Below the pieces are notes generated by a model that saw only the letters and a list, made by a program, of their open reading frames with translations, ran no database searches and had not been told where the DNA came from. The position numbers and the translations under genes are program-made. From Patescibacteria group bacterium (GTDB taxonomy: Bacteria > Patescibacteriota > Dojkabacteria > SC72 > T1SED10-24): 11,006 nucleotides of DNA. The DNA is taken from positions 1 through 11,006 of the forward strand of contig SLSN01000056.1 of assembly GCA_007130415.1 (NCBI GenBank), given 5' to 3'. This document shows, piece by piece, positions 1 through 6,351 of the stretch (the first letter of the stretch is position 1; each line of letters starts with the position of its first letter).

Positions 1-330
1 GTGATTGAAATTTATCCTGAGCAATGTTTAGTCCCTGATGGTAGAATTTTTGTGAGAGAAGTTGAGGGTGAGGACAGAGTTATTGATGATCATGGAGATG
101 ATGATTTTATTAATATTGATGACCCTGATACTGAATTTTATGGTTATTCTACCAATCATCCATGTGAAGTAGATGAGGATTGTATTGTTTCTGGATGTAA
201 TAATGAAGTTTGTCAAAGTACTCAAGAGGAGGAAATGATGTCTATTTGTCTTTTTCCAGAAGAACCATTACCACAAGATTTAGGATATTCATGTGGTTGT
301 TTTGAGGGTGAATGTCAATGGGGTAAATAG
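1..330 (+). CDS. Eight-cysteine-cluster domain protein, probably 5'-truncated by the window edge
   Basis: The reading frame is open from the first base, so the GTG at position 1 may be an internal valine and the true start may lie upstream. A signal peptide cannot be assessed. What is visible is acidic (several Asp-rich runs at residues 24-44), then a cysteine cluster in the last 55 residues: C55, C61, C66, C71, C83, C98, C100 and C105, followed by a final QW near the end. This spacing, with the GC-N-x-EVC and CGC-x3-EC-QW signatures, matches what I recall as the eight-cysteine-cluster domain of secreted bacterial and archaeal proteins. A ninth Cys (C9) sits in a YPEQC segment. Paired cysteines suggest a disulfide-bonded extracellular protein. 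No enzymatic role can be assigned. It ends in TAG, one base before the stop codon of the convergent hydrolase gene. Confidence 0.75.
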   Translation: MIEIYPEQCLVPDGRIFVREVEGEDRVIDDHGDDDFINIDDPDTEFYGYSTNHPCEVDEDCIVSGCNNEVCQSTQEEEMMSICLFPEEPLPQDLGYSCGCFEGECQWGK

Positions 331-338
331 TTTACCTT
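320..338. terminator. Hairpin spanning both convergent stop codons (possible weak bidirectional terminator)
   Basis: The bases GGTAAA (322-327) and TTTACC (331-336) form a perfect 6-bp stem. The 3-base loop is the TAG stop of the upstream gene. Two G-T pairs can extend the stem on the plus-strand transcript. The stop codon of the opposing hydrolase lies inside the right arm (332-334). On the plus strand the stem is followed by only three T residues, so intrinsic termination would be weak. The convergent genes leave no other room for a terminator. Confidence 0.35.
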
Positions 339-1150
339 TCGAAAAATTCTAAAATATCTTCCATAAGTGTTGTTTCTATATCAAAATGCCCTGCACTTTC
401 TATTGCAACAACGTCTATCTCTTTATTGTAATTTTCAAATCTTTGAACATACTGCTGTGTAGTAGAGAAGGGTATATTAACATCTCCTGTACCATGCCAT
501 ATTCTTATGGATATGTCCCTAATTTGTTCTACGTCAGATTCTGTAAGTTCTGCTCTTGGGGTTGGTGCTAGAAGAGCTACTTTGCCAATTTCATTTGGGT
601 TTTCAACTGCATAGTTTATCGCAGTTCTACCACCCATACTAAAACCAACCATATGCTTTTTTTCTAGTACAGGATACTCATTTTCTTCAAACCACCTAAT
701 TGATTTTGCAATATCATTTAGAGATTCTCTTTGTCCCCAATTATCATCATGTTGATTTGATGCTGAAAAAGCATATCCTTTTGAAGCGAAAAATTCCCCA
801 TAATTTCTCATTTTAATCATATATTCATTTTCTAAATCTTCAACTATTCTTTGTAATTGACCATGGCTATATACTATTAGTTTCGGAGGGTTATCTTTGA
901 CTATTTCAAGAGGGTAGGCATAGTACATAGGTTGTTCATCAATATTTACAACGCCTTCAAAATATTGAGCTTGGTTGTAAGCAGGGTTTTCTTCAAATTT
1001 CAGAATTTCTTCTTTTACTTCTTCCTCTTTTTCCTTTGTTTTTTCTGTTTCAACACTTTCATCAACGTAATCACTTTCTTGTTGAAAATAGAGGTAGGTG
1101 AGTAGTAGGGCAAGAAGTATTGTAAAAATTATTATGATTTTTTTAAGCAT
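332..1150 (-). CDS. Membrane-anchored alpha/beta hydrolase (dienelactone hydrolase-like serine hydrolase)
   Basis: Numbered from the ATG at 1150 (272 aa), residues 4-21 form a hydrophobic N-terminal helix after two lysines, acting as a membrane anchor or signal sequence. A charged Glu/Lys-rich linker follows to about residue 54. The catalytic domain has the alpha/beta-hydrolase landmarks in order: an oxyanion-type HG after strand VYS (~residues 93-97), the nucleophile elbow GFSMGG with Ser171, the acid Asp223 in GTGD before a proline, and His255 in SAGH. These fit a complete Ser-Asp-His triad. The substrate (ester, peptide or lipid) cannot be predicted, and the enzyme probably acts outside the membrane. 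An in-frame ATG at 1165 would add MYNAL. I prefer 1150 because a TATAAT box overlaps the upstream ATG and ends six bases before the internal one. The gene is divergent from rpsF and convergent with the cysteine-cluster gene. Confidence 0.85.
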   Translation of the reverse strand: MLKKIIIIFTILLALLLTYLYFQQESDYVDESVETEKTKEKEEEVKEEILKFEENPAYNQAQYFEGVVNIDEQPMYYAYPLEIVKDNPPKLIVYSHGQLQRIVEDLENEYMIKMRNYGEFFASKGYAFSASNQHDDNWGQRESLNDIAKSIRWFEENEYPVLEKKHMVGFSMGGRTAINYAVENPNEIGKVALLAPTPRAELTESDVEQIRDISIRIWHGTGDVNIPFSTTQQYVQRFENYNKEIDVVAIESAGHFDIETTLMEDILEFFER

Positions 1151-1156
1151 AAGTGC

Positions 1157-1186
1157 ATTATACATTTAGGATGAGTTTTTTGTAAA
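1157..1186 (-). promoter_or_regulatory. Promoter of the alpha/beta hydrolase gene; implies a leaderless mRNA
   Basis: On the minus strand a TTTACA -35 box (1186-1181) and a perfect TATAAT -10 box (1162-1157) are separated by 18 bp. The -10 box is followed by six bases and then ATG (1150-1148). Transcription starting the usual six to seven bases past the -10 would begin at, or one base from, this ATG. The box overlaps the alternative ATG at 1165, which argues against that codon as the start. Confidence 0.65.
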
Positions 1187-1191
1187 TTTCC

Positions 1192-1219
1192 TTGCGATAA
1201 TTTTCTAATATGGTAAAAT
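1192..1219 (+). promoter_or_regulatory. Candidate promoter of the rpsF-ssb-rpsR operon
   Basis: The plus strand has TTGCGA (1192-1197), a 16-bp spacer and TAAAAT (1214-1219) preceded by TGG, an extended -10 feature. This would give a leader of about 25 bases. A competing arrangement is TATATA (1240-1245), six bases before the rpsF ATG, which would give a leaderless message but has no recognisable -35. The sequence alone does not decide between them. The divergent hydrolase promoter lies just upstream in the same intergenic region. Confidence 0.45.
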
Positions 1220-1251
1220 CGCTCTAGTTTTACATTAGATATATACAAAAC

Positions 1252-1605
1252 ATGGCGAAATCTAGAAATGATCTTTATGAAATGATGGTTATTTTTAAAC
1301 CTTTACTACCGGATGATATTAGGAAAGAAATCCATGCCAATATCACTGATTTGTGCAAAAAGCTTGAAGGTAAGGTAGAAGATACTGACATTTGGGGGAA
1401 AAGATATTTGGCGTACAAGATAGCTTCTCATCAAGAAGGCTACTATATTTTGTATACATTATCTTTACCATCATCTGCAGTTTCTGAATTTAAAAAACAG
1501 ATGGATTTAAAGCAAGAAATAATTAGGTATTTGTTGGTTAATGTAGATGAGGATGAGGTCAAAAAGAGAGGTATTAAGAAAAAGGAAATGGAAGTTAATC
1601 TCTAA
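1252..1605 (+). CDS. rpsF: Small-subunit ribosomal protein S6
   Basis: S6 is a platform protein of the 30S subunit that binds 16S rRNA as a heterodimer with S18, encoded two genes downstream. The 117 residues match the usual length of about 95-120. Recognisable S6 features are the first strand YEMMVIFKP (residues 9-17), the central WGKRYLAYKI segment (48-57) followed by EGYYILYTL (62-70), and the terminal strand IIRYLLV (90-96). A short Lys/Glu-rich tail follows. No Shine-Dalgarno sequence precedes the ATG; the bases immediately upstream are CAAAAC. The gene leads rpsF-ssb-rpsR, an arrangement shared by very many bacteria, which strongly supports the call. Confidence 0.97.
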   Translation: MAKSRNDLYEMMVIFKPLLPDDIRKEIHANITDLCKKLEGKVEDTDIWGKRYLAYKIASHQEGYYILYTLSLPSSAVSEFKKQMDLKQEIIRYLLVNVDEDEVKKRGIKKKEMEVNL

Positions 1606-1646
1606 TTGAAGTTTTTTTAACGATTTTTAGAGAAGATATAGGTATA

Positions 1647-1662
1647 TATAATTTTTAAGGGA
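1647..1662 (+). promoter_or_regulatory. Possible internal -10 box and Shine-Dalgarno-like site before ssb
   Basis: A perfect TATAAT (1647-1652) lies in the rpsF-ssb gap, with only a poor T-rich -35 region upstream. AAGGGA (1657-1662) follows, and its AAGG core ends ten bases before the preferred ATG at 1671. This is the only gene start in the window with a reasonably placed purine-rich Shine-Dalgarno-like sequence. It may allow extra ssb-rpsR expression independent of rpsF. Confidence 0.35.
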
Positions 1663-1670
1663 CAGTGAAA

Positions 1671-2165
1671 ATGTCTGTAAGATCTTTAAACAAAGTTATG
1701 TTAATTGGTAACTTGACCAGAGATCCTGAAATCCGCTATACAACTGGTGGTGCTACAGTGGTGTCTTTTGGTCTAGCTACAAACAAATCTTGGAAGAATC
1801 CTGAGGGTGAAATTCAGGAATCTACCGAGTTCCATAATATCGTTGCTTGGAGCAAGATGGCAGAAATTTGCCAACAGCTTTTAGCAAAGGGTATGAAGGT
1901 ATATATTGAGGGTTCTTTGAATACTCGTTCTTGGGAGGATGATTCTGGTACTACAAAGTACAAAACAGAAGTAAGAGTGGATGAGATGATACTTCTTGAT
2001 TCAAAAGGTAAGCCAGGAGCAGGTATTGAGGGTCAGGAAACTGAGACAAAGGAGAAGCCAGCAGAAAAGAAGGAGGAAAAGGAGGAAAAAGTAGAAGCTG
2101 AAAGTAAGGGTAAGGATTCTGAGAATAAAAATGAAGATGTTTTGGATGATGATTTGCCATTTTAA
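1671..2165 (+). CDS. ssb: Single-stranded DNA-binding protein SSB
   Basis: SSB coats single-stranded DNA during replication and repair. From the ATG at 1671 the protein is 164 aa and starts MSVRSLNKVMLIGNL, the usual SSB beginning. A GTG at 1665 would add two residues and is less likely. The OB fold covers about residues 1-108, with the family motifs LIGNLTRDPE, the EFHNIVAW strand, and the KVYIEGSL segment followed by TRSW. A low-complexity Glu/Lys/Gly-rich linker follows, ending in an acidic tip DDDLPF. That tip is the conserved SSB tail used to recruit polymerase III, primase and repair partners, so the protein looks complete and functional. It lies between the S6 and S18 genes, 65 bases after rpsF and 20 before rpsR. 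Confidence 0.97.
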   Translation: MSVRSLNKVMLIGNLTRDPEIRYTTGGATVVSFGLATNKSWKNPEGEIQESTEFHNIVAWSKMAEICQQLLAKGMKVYIEGSLNTRSWEDDSGTTKYKTEVRVDEMILLDSKGKPGAGIEGQETETKEKPAEKKEEKEEKVEAESKGKDSENKNEDVLDDDLPF

Positions 2166-2185
2166 TTATTTACTAGTGAAGAATT

Positions 2186-2536
2186 ATGGAAACAAGTAAA
2201 AATCCTAGTTTAGATGATGTCTTTGATGAAAGAACAGTGGTAGATTCCAGTACTTCTGGAACTTCTACTGTTTCTGATAGCGGGGGTAAGAAAAAAGGTA
2301 ATAAATACAGGAAAAAAAGACCTTTGCTTAATTTAAAGTGTCCTCTATGTGAAACTGGAGTTAAAGTTGTTACGTACAAGGATGTTTATCAACTTAAGAA
2401 ATTTACTTCTGTAAGAGGTAAGATAATACATCCTGAAAAATCTGGAGTTTGTAGAAAACATCAGAGGCAACTTTCGAAGGCTATTAAGAGAGCTAGATAT
2501 TTAGCACTTCTACCTTATGTTTTTGTAGAAGGATAA
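2186..2536 (+). CDS. rpsR: Small-subunit ribosomal protein S18 with long N-terminal extension
   Basis: S18 binds S6 and 16S rRNA on the 30S platform. The conserved core occupies about residues 45-116: a CPLC pair (C52, C55), YKDVYQLKKFTS (64-75), GKI (78-80), CRKH (C89, H92) and the final helix with the RARYLALLPYV signature (102-112). The CxxC plus CxxH arrangement suggests the zinc-binding form of S18, as opposed to Cys-free S18 such as that of E. coli. At 116 aa it is some 35-40 residues longer than typical S18. The extra part is a Ser/Thr/Asp-rich, probably disordered N-terminus followed by a Lys-rich patch. No clear Shine-Dalgarno precedes the ATG. The gene closes the rpsF-ssb-rpsR set. 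Confidence 0.96.
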   Translation: METSKNPSLDDVFDERTVVDSSTSGTSTVSDSGGKKKGNKYRKKRPLLNLKCPLCETGVKVVTYKDVYQLKKFTSVRGKIIHPEKSGVCRKHQRQLSKAIKRARYLALLPYVFVEG

Positions 2537-2605
2537 ATTAGGTTTGTAGTTTACCCTTAACTTTTGCTAATATAGGGCAGTAAATAAATATAACTGTCTG
2601 TTATC

Positions 2606-3994
2606 TTGAAAACGCCTTCACTTTTAAAAAATGCCTATCTATCGATATATATTTCACATAGCTTTTTATGTGCGAATTTAGCATATACTAATAAATCTTC
2701 GGGAAAAAGCTATTTTTTAAAAGATAAAACTTTTTTACCTAATAATTTAGAAACTTTTACGAATTCTGAAATTGTTGAATATTGGTTGAACTATTTCAAA
2801 ACACTAGAAAAAAAATGGAATTGGAAGCTCCTACAAAAACCGAAGGTTTCTGAAGGTAATTTGAAAGTGGATTTTTTGTCTTTTAAATCTGAGGGTTTTG
2901 GAACAGCTGGTTGTAAAATTTCCGTTTCTAAAAATAATGTGAATTATGAAAGGATTTTTGAGTCTCTGCGTAGATTTTCGCTAAGTATTAAAATTGTTGG
3001 TGTAAGTAAGGATACAGATCAAGAATTACTTGGGAAATTTGCTAATTCCATAGGTTATGACGATGTTTTGCTCTTGGACCTTCATTCGCGTTTTTTTAAA
3101 GTTGCGCGAGTTGAGAAGAAGGAAAACATGCCTAAGAAAAATTTGAGTAATATCCACTTGCTTGATTATGAGCATAATCATTTAAAAGTTCATTGGGGGG
3201 ATGTTAGAGAACTTCTCAAACTACTTAATGCAGGTAAATACAAAACTTTTCTTTCAAAACATATTCCTTCAAACTTGATGTCTAATGTTTGGGGGAATTT
3301 CTTACAAAGCCCTGTATTTAGGACAGACTCTGAGCTTTTGAGGGATTTTGTGAGAGCATATATTACAATACAGTTACTTTCGCTTTGTAGCGATAATCCT
3401 GGTATAGCGAGAGATTTTGCTGTTAAACCAGGTAAGAATCTTCTTTGGTTAACGGGAGATTTGATAGAAATTCCAGAGTTTAAAGAACTTCTCATAGCCA
3501 TTATCGATGGTTTGCAGCTACGGGGTACTTTTGATATTGTTTTGGATACTAATTCGTTAATATATACTTTTGGAAAAGCTTTTTGTTCAGGTGAAAAATC
3601 CGATGAAATATTTTTAACAAAAGAAACGTTTTTACCAAAATTCACCATGGTGTTAGCTCCAGATATAGATTTGAAGCCTGATAACAGGAAAGCAGTTTTT
3701 CATGGTGCATTGTTTAGTAGGAAGGATAAAAGTATTGATGTATTTGCTATGTCTTCTGAAATTACACAGATAACTATTAGAGACCCAGAGTCAATGTATT
3801 TAGAAGGTAGGTTTGTAAAAAATGCATATTTGGAGAAGTACAGGAAGGGTTTTGAATTTCACTGTTTGCAGGACGGAATAGCTTGGGAAAAGATAGTTCT
3901 TGATTGTAGAATAAAGCCTGTTACTTACGGTACAAATATTCGGGCAAATAATATTAAATTTAATATGTGGCTTTCTGGTGAACATTATTCATAA
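2606..3994 (+). CDS. Conserved-type protein resembling the MutL/GlmL actin-fold family; function unknown
   Basis: No Met codon lies near the 5' end. The first usable start is TTG at 2606, after an in-frame stop at 2591, giving 462 aa. I cannot assign a function. The stretch at residues 276-324 (GKNLLWLTGD, then IIDGLQLRGTFDIVLD, then FGKA) reads like the nucleotide-binding C-terminal half of the MutL/GlmL family, the actin-fold protein named after the glutamate mutase accessory factor. Residues 152-169 (VLLLDLHSRFFKVARV core) resemble a second actin-fold strand pair. However, the canonical DxG-x-T phosphate residues are absent both there and in the N-terminal strands (about 12-26), so ATP hydrolysis is doubtful. 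Nothing else here suggests cobalamin or glutamate mutase chemistry. The gene overlaps the next by 17 bp, implying translational coupling and joint function. No signal peptide is evident. Confidence 0.5.
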   Translation: MKTPSLLKNAYLSIYISHSFLCANLAYTNKSSGKSYFLKDKTFLPNNLETFTNSEIVEYWLNYFKTLEKKWNWKLLQKPKVSEGNLKVDFLSFKSEGFGTAGCKISVSKNNVNYERIFESLRRFSLSIKIVGVSKDTDQELLGKFANSIGYDDVLLLDLHSRFFKVARVEKKENMPKKNLSNIHLLDYEHNHLKVHWGDVRELLKLLNAGKYKTFLSKHIPSNLMSNVWGNFLQSPVFRTDSELLRDFVRAYITIQLLSLCSDNPGIARDFAVKPGKNLLWLTGDLIEIPEFKELLIAIIDGLQLRGTFDIVLDTNSLIYTFGKAFCSGEKSDEIFLTKETFLPKFTMVLAPDIDLKPDNRKAVFHGALFSRKDKSIDVFAMSSEITQITIRDPESMYLEGRFVKNAYLEKYRKGFEFHCLQDGIAWEKIVLDCRIKPVTYGTNIRANNIKFNMWLSGEHYS

Positions 3995-5039
3995 GAGTAT
4001 AAAATATATTAGTGGGGGTGAGGTCTTAATACCTTTTGGTGGGAAGATTAAGTCCTGTGTTAAATCAGGGCAAAGTTTTGAAAAGGGAGATACATTATTT
4101 CAGGTTGAAGGGAGAAAATTGGAAGGTTCATATTCTTTAGTGGAGGATTTAGGTGTTAAGCCAGAAAAATCTCTTGATTTTGTTACTCGTATCGAAGGTG
4201 AGTATATAACTAAAGGCGATATTATAGCTGAAAAAATAGTTTCTGGAGGTTTTATGTCAAAGAGAGTTATTTCAGAGCATGAAGGTATAGTTGGTCTTTC
4301 GAAAATAGATATAGGTTATGTTAACATTCTTTCTGAATTAACAAACAAATCTTGTGTTTCTACTTTTAATGGAGTGGTCAAGGATATTGACTTTTCTAGA
4401 GGGTTAATTGTAGAGAATGATGTTTTTGAAATTCCCTTTTTCTTTCTTAATACTAATTTAGAAGAAAATATTTTTGGTCATTTGCAAGTTCTCAGTGATG
4501 CAGAAACTATTCCTTCAGCTAGGAAAATGCAGGATTCTTTCGAAGGTAAGGTTGTTTTTGCAGGAAGATTTTTGCATCCAGAATTAGCAACAGAGCTTTT
4601 CAAAAGAGGTTGTGAATTTATATTAGTTAGCTCAATGAATTATGATGATTTAAAAGGTTTAAATTTACCAGTAGGTGTTCTTACAGGTTTTGGTAATATA
4701 TATTTTGATTCGACAAGACTAGATTTTCTAAAAGAATTAAATGGTATGCAAGTAGTAATACCAAAAGATACCGATGTAATGCAGTTCCCTGTGGGTTTGA
4801 ATAATAAAATAAGTAGGTTGATTGAACAAAAATATTATACAGCTTCTTTGCAAAAAGGTGATATAGTCAAATCTAGAGATTTAGAATCTTTTGGATTGGT
4901 GGGTGAAATTGTTTCTCTTGATGATGATAATAATTTTGCGAAGGTCTTGATTCAAGATGGCTCGGAATTTACAATAAGAGTTGAGAATTTGGAATTGTAT
5001 GTGGAAGATTTTTCGATTATGAGAACGAGAGTTTTTTAG
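3978..5039 (+). CDS. Protein with barrel-sandwich-like N-terminus and KOW-like C-terminus; function unknown
   Basis: This 353-aa protein starts at a GTG inside the end of the preceding gene (17-bp overlap). No better start is near. Its N-terminal third has Gly-rich beta segments like lipoyl/biotinyl-type barrel-sandwich folds: GGEVLIPFGGKI (13-24) then FEKGDTLFQVEG (34-45), EGEYITKGDIIAE (73-85), HEGIVGLSKIDIGYVNI (101-117), and NGVVKDIDFSRGLIVE (131-146). No lipoylation or biotinylation lysine motif is present. Residues 188-262 look like an alpha/beta segment: GKVVFAGRF, a helix, CEFILVSS, DDLKGLNLPVGVLTGFG, then GMQVVI. The last 60 residues (LQKGDIVKSR, GLVGEIVSL, AKVLIQDG) have the form of a KOW-like or SH3-like barrel. 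It is probably soluble. Tight overlap with the MutL-like gene suggests the two products act together. Confidence 0.5.
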   Translation: MNIIHKSIKYISGGEVLIPFGGKIKSCVKSGQSFEKGDTLFQVEGRKLEGSYSLVEDLGVKPEKSLDFVTRIEGEYITKGDIIAEKIVSGGFMSKRVISEHEGIVGLSKIDIGYVNILSELTNKSCVSTFNGVVKDIDFSRGLIVENDVFEIPFFFLNTNLEENIFGHLQVLSDAETIPSARKMQDSFEGKVVFAGRFLHPELATELFKRGCEFILVSSMNYDDLKGLNLPVGVLTGFGNIYFDSTRLDFLKELNGMQVVIPKDTDVMQFPVGLNNKISRLIEQKYYTASLQKGDIVKSRDLESFGLVGEIVSLDDDNNFAKVLIQDGSEFTIRVENLELYVEDFSIMRTRVF

Positions 5040-5066
5040 ATTATATAAATTGAATATTAATTTCTT

Positions 5067-6335
5067 GTGGATGAAAAAAGGATAAATTACAAACCAGATA
5101 TGCCAAGTGCAGGTGCTGATTCTAAGTTTTTGAGATTTTTGGGTATTTTAATAATTGTAATCTGTGTCGCTAGTTTAAGTTTTGCTGGAGGTAGGATTTT
5201 TGAACAGAGGACAGAATATCCACATCTTAATAATTTTGAAAGTTTTTCTAGAGAAGATTTTGACTCTTCACTTTTTTGGGATGTTTGGAATATTTTAGAA
5301 AGGGAATATGTTGATGAGGAAGCTATAGATAGGGAGAAAATGTTTTACGGCGCTATAAAAGGTATGGTGTCTTCTTTGGAAGACCCTGCAACAATTTTTT
5401 TAAACGCAGAGGAGTCAGAAACTTTCAGGAAACAAACAGAAGGTAAGCATTTTGAAGGAATTGGTGCAGAATTGGGTTATAGAGACGGTGTAATTATAAT
5501 AATTTCACCTTTAGAAGGTTCTCCGGCAAAAGCTGCAGGAGTTCAGCCTGGAGCTGTAATTTTGAAAGTTGATGGGGAAGATGTTAAACGTTCGGAGAGT
5601 GTTTTTGATGTTGTTAAGAGAATTAGGGGTGAAAAGGGTACAGAGGTTGTGTTGGAATTAATGCAAGGGTCCAGGATGGAAATAGAGGAGATTACAATTG
5701 TTCGTGATGAAATTACTATACCTAGTATGAGTTTTGAGGAAACGGATGTTGAAGGAATTTATAAGATTAAAGTTGGTAGATTTACAGAAGCCTCTTTGCC
5801 TGTTTGGAATGGTGTGTGGGATCGTACTGTACAGGAATTTTTAGAAACGGGGAGTGATAAATTAATTCTTGATTTAAGAGGTAATCCGGGTGGTTTTTTT
5901 GATGCAGGTGTTTATGCTGCTGAGGAATTTTTGCCAAAGGGTACTATAATTTCAAAGCAGGAAGATAGACTGGGAAACACGCAAAAATACGAAGTTTCTC
6001 GAGATGGTAAGCTTTTAGACATTGATGTTGTAGTTTTAGTTAATGAGGGTTCTGCTTCAGCTTCTGAAATTCTAGCAGGAGCTTTACAAAAAGCTAATAG
6101 AGCAGAGATTATAGGTTTCGAAACTCATGGTAAGGGTACTGCACAAAGAATGATAGATTTATATGATGGTTCTACTTTGCATATTACTATTGTTAAGTGG
6201 CTTTTACCTGATGGTACATGGATTAATCCGGAAAATGTTATAATTCCAGATATAGAGGTTGAGTTAACTCAAGAAGATTTTGAAGAAGGTCTGGATCCTC
6301 AACTTGAAAAGGCAGTTGAGATTTTAAGGAAATAA
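5067..6335 (+). CDS. S41-family C-terminal processing peptidase (CtpA/CtpB-like), membrane anchored
   Basis: This serine protease cleaves proteins near their C-termini outside the membrane. The 422 aa are laid out as: cytoplasmic N-terminus, transmembrane segment (~21-42), N-terminal cap with SSLEDPATIFL (102-112), a PDZ domain (~127-200, with ERF-like GIGAEL and SPAKAAGVQPGAVILKVDG), and the S41 core. The core shows LDLRGNPGG (268-276), the nucleophile region EGSASASEI with Ser331, and the general base Lys356 in GKGTAQ. The Ser-Lys spacing of 25 is what I recall for bacterial CtpB. PDGTWINPENVIIPDI (381-396) and the C-terminal PQLEKAVEIL motif are also typical. The start is GTG at 5067; an ATG four bases later is out of frame. 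The gene lies 27 bp after the preceding gene and 16 bp before the HtrA-type protease gene, probably in one transcription unit. Confidence 0.93.
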   Translation: MDEKRINYKPDMPSAGADSKFLRFLGILIIVICVASLSFAGGRIFEQRTEYPHLNNFESFSREDFDSSLFWDVWNILEREYVDEEAIDREKMFYGAIKGMVSSLEDPATIFLNAEESETFRKQTEGKHFEGIGAELGYRDGVIIIISPLEGSPAKAAGVQPGAVILKVDGEDVKRSESVFDVVKRIRGEKGTEVVLELMQGSRMEIEEITIVRDEITIPSMSFEETDVEGIYKIKVGRFTEASLPVWNGVWDRTVQEFLETGSDKLILDLRGNPGGFFDAGVYAAEEFLPKGTIISKQEDRLGNTQKYEVSRDGKLLDIDVVVLVNEGSASASEILAGALQKANRAEIIGFETHGKGTAQRMIDLYDGSTLHITIVKWLLPDGTWINPENVIIPDIEVELTQEDFEEGLDPQLEKAVEILRK

Positions 6336-6351
6336 TTTGTAAGCTTTGCTT

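Noticed and set aside
1198..1251. S6:S18-binding autoregulatory RNA leader upstream of rpsF
   Set aside because: The known leader element needs a conserved CCG-containing bulged stem. No CCG occurs between the candidate promoter and the ATG, and the leader would be too short.
2575..2599. Stem (GGGCAGT with ACTGTCT) before the TTG start at 2606 as terminator or operator
   Set aside because: The stem needs G-T pairs, has an 11-base loop and no T-run. It overlaps a possible TATAAC -10, but nothing firm supports regulation.
3190..3648. 152-codon open frame on the minus strand inside the MutL-like gene
   Set aside because: It is antisense to a longer, well-composed coding region, has no recognisable domain and no promoter or start context. 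It is best explained as a chance opposite-strand frame.
2606..3994. Genuine glutamate mutase accessory protein
   Set aside because: No cobalamin-binding mutase subunit or related pathway gene is nearby, and the phosphate-binding residues are missing. Only a fold-level resemblance is supported.
5047..5063. AT-rich dyad AAATT-AATATT-AATTT before the S41 protease gene as an operator
   Set aside because: The symmetry is imperfect at two positions and consists only of A/T pairs, which is expected by chance in sequence this AT-rich.
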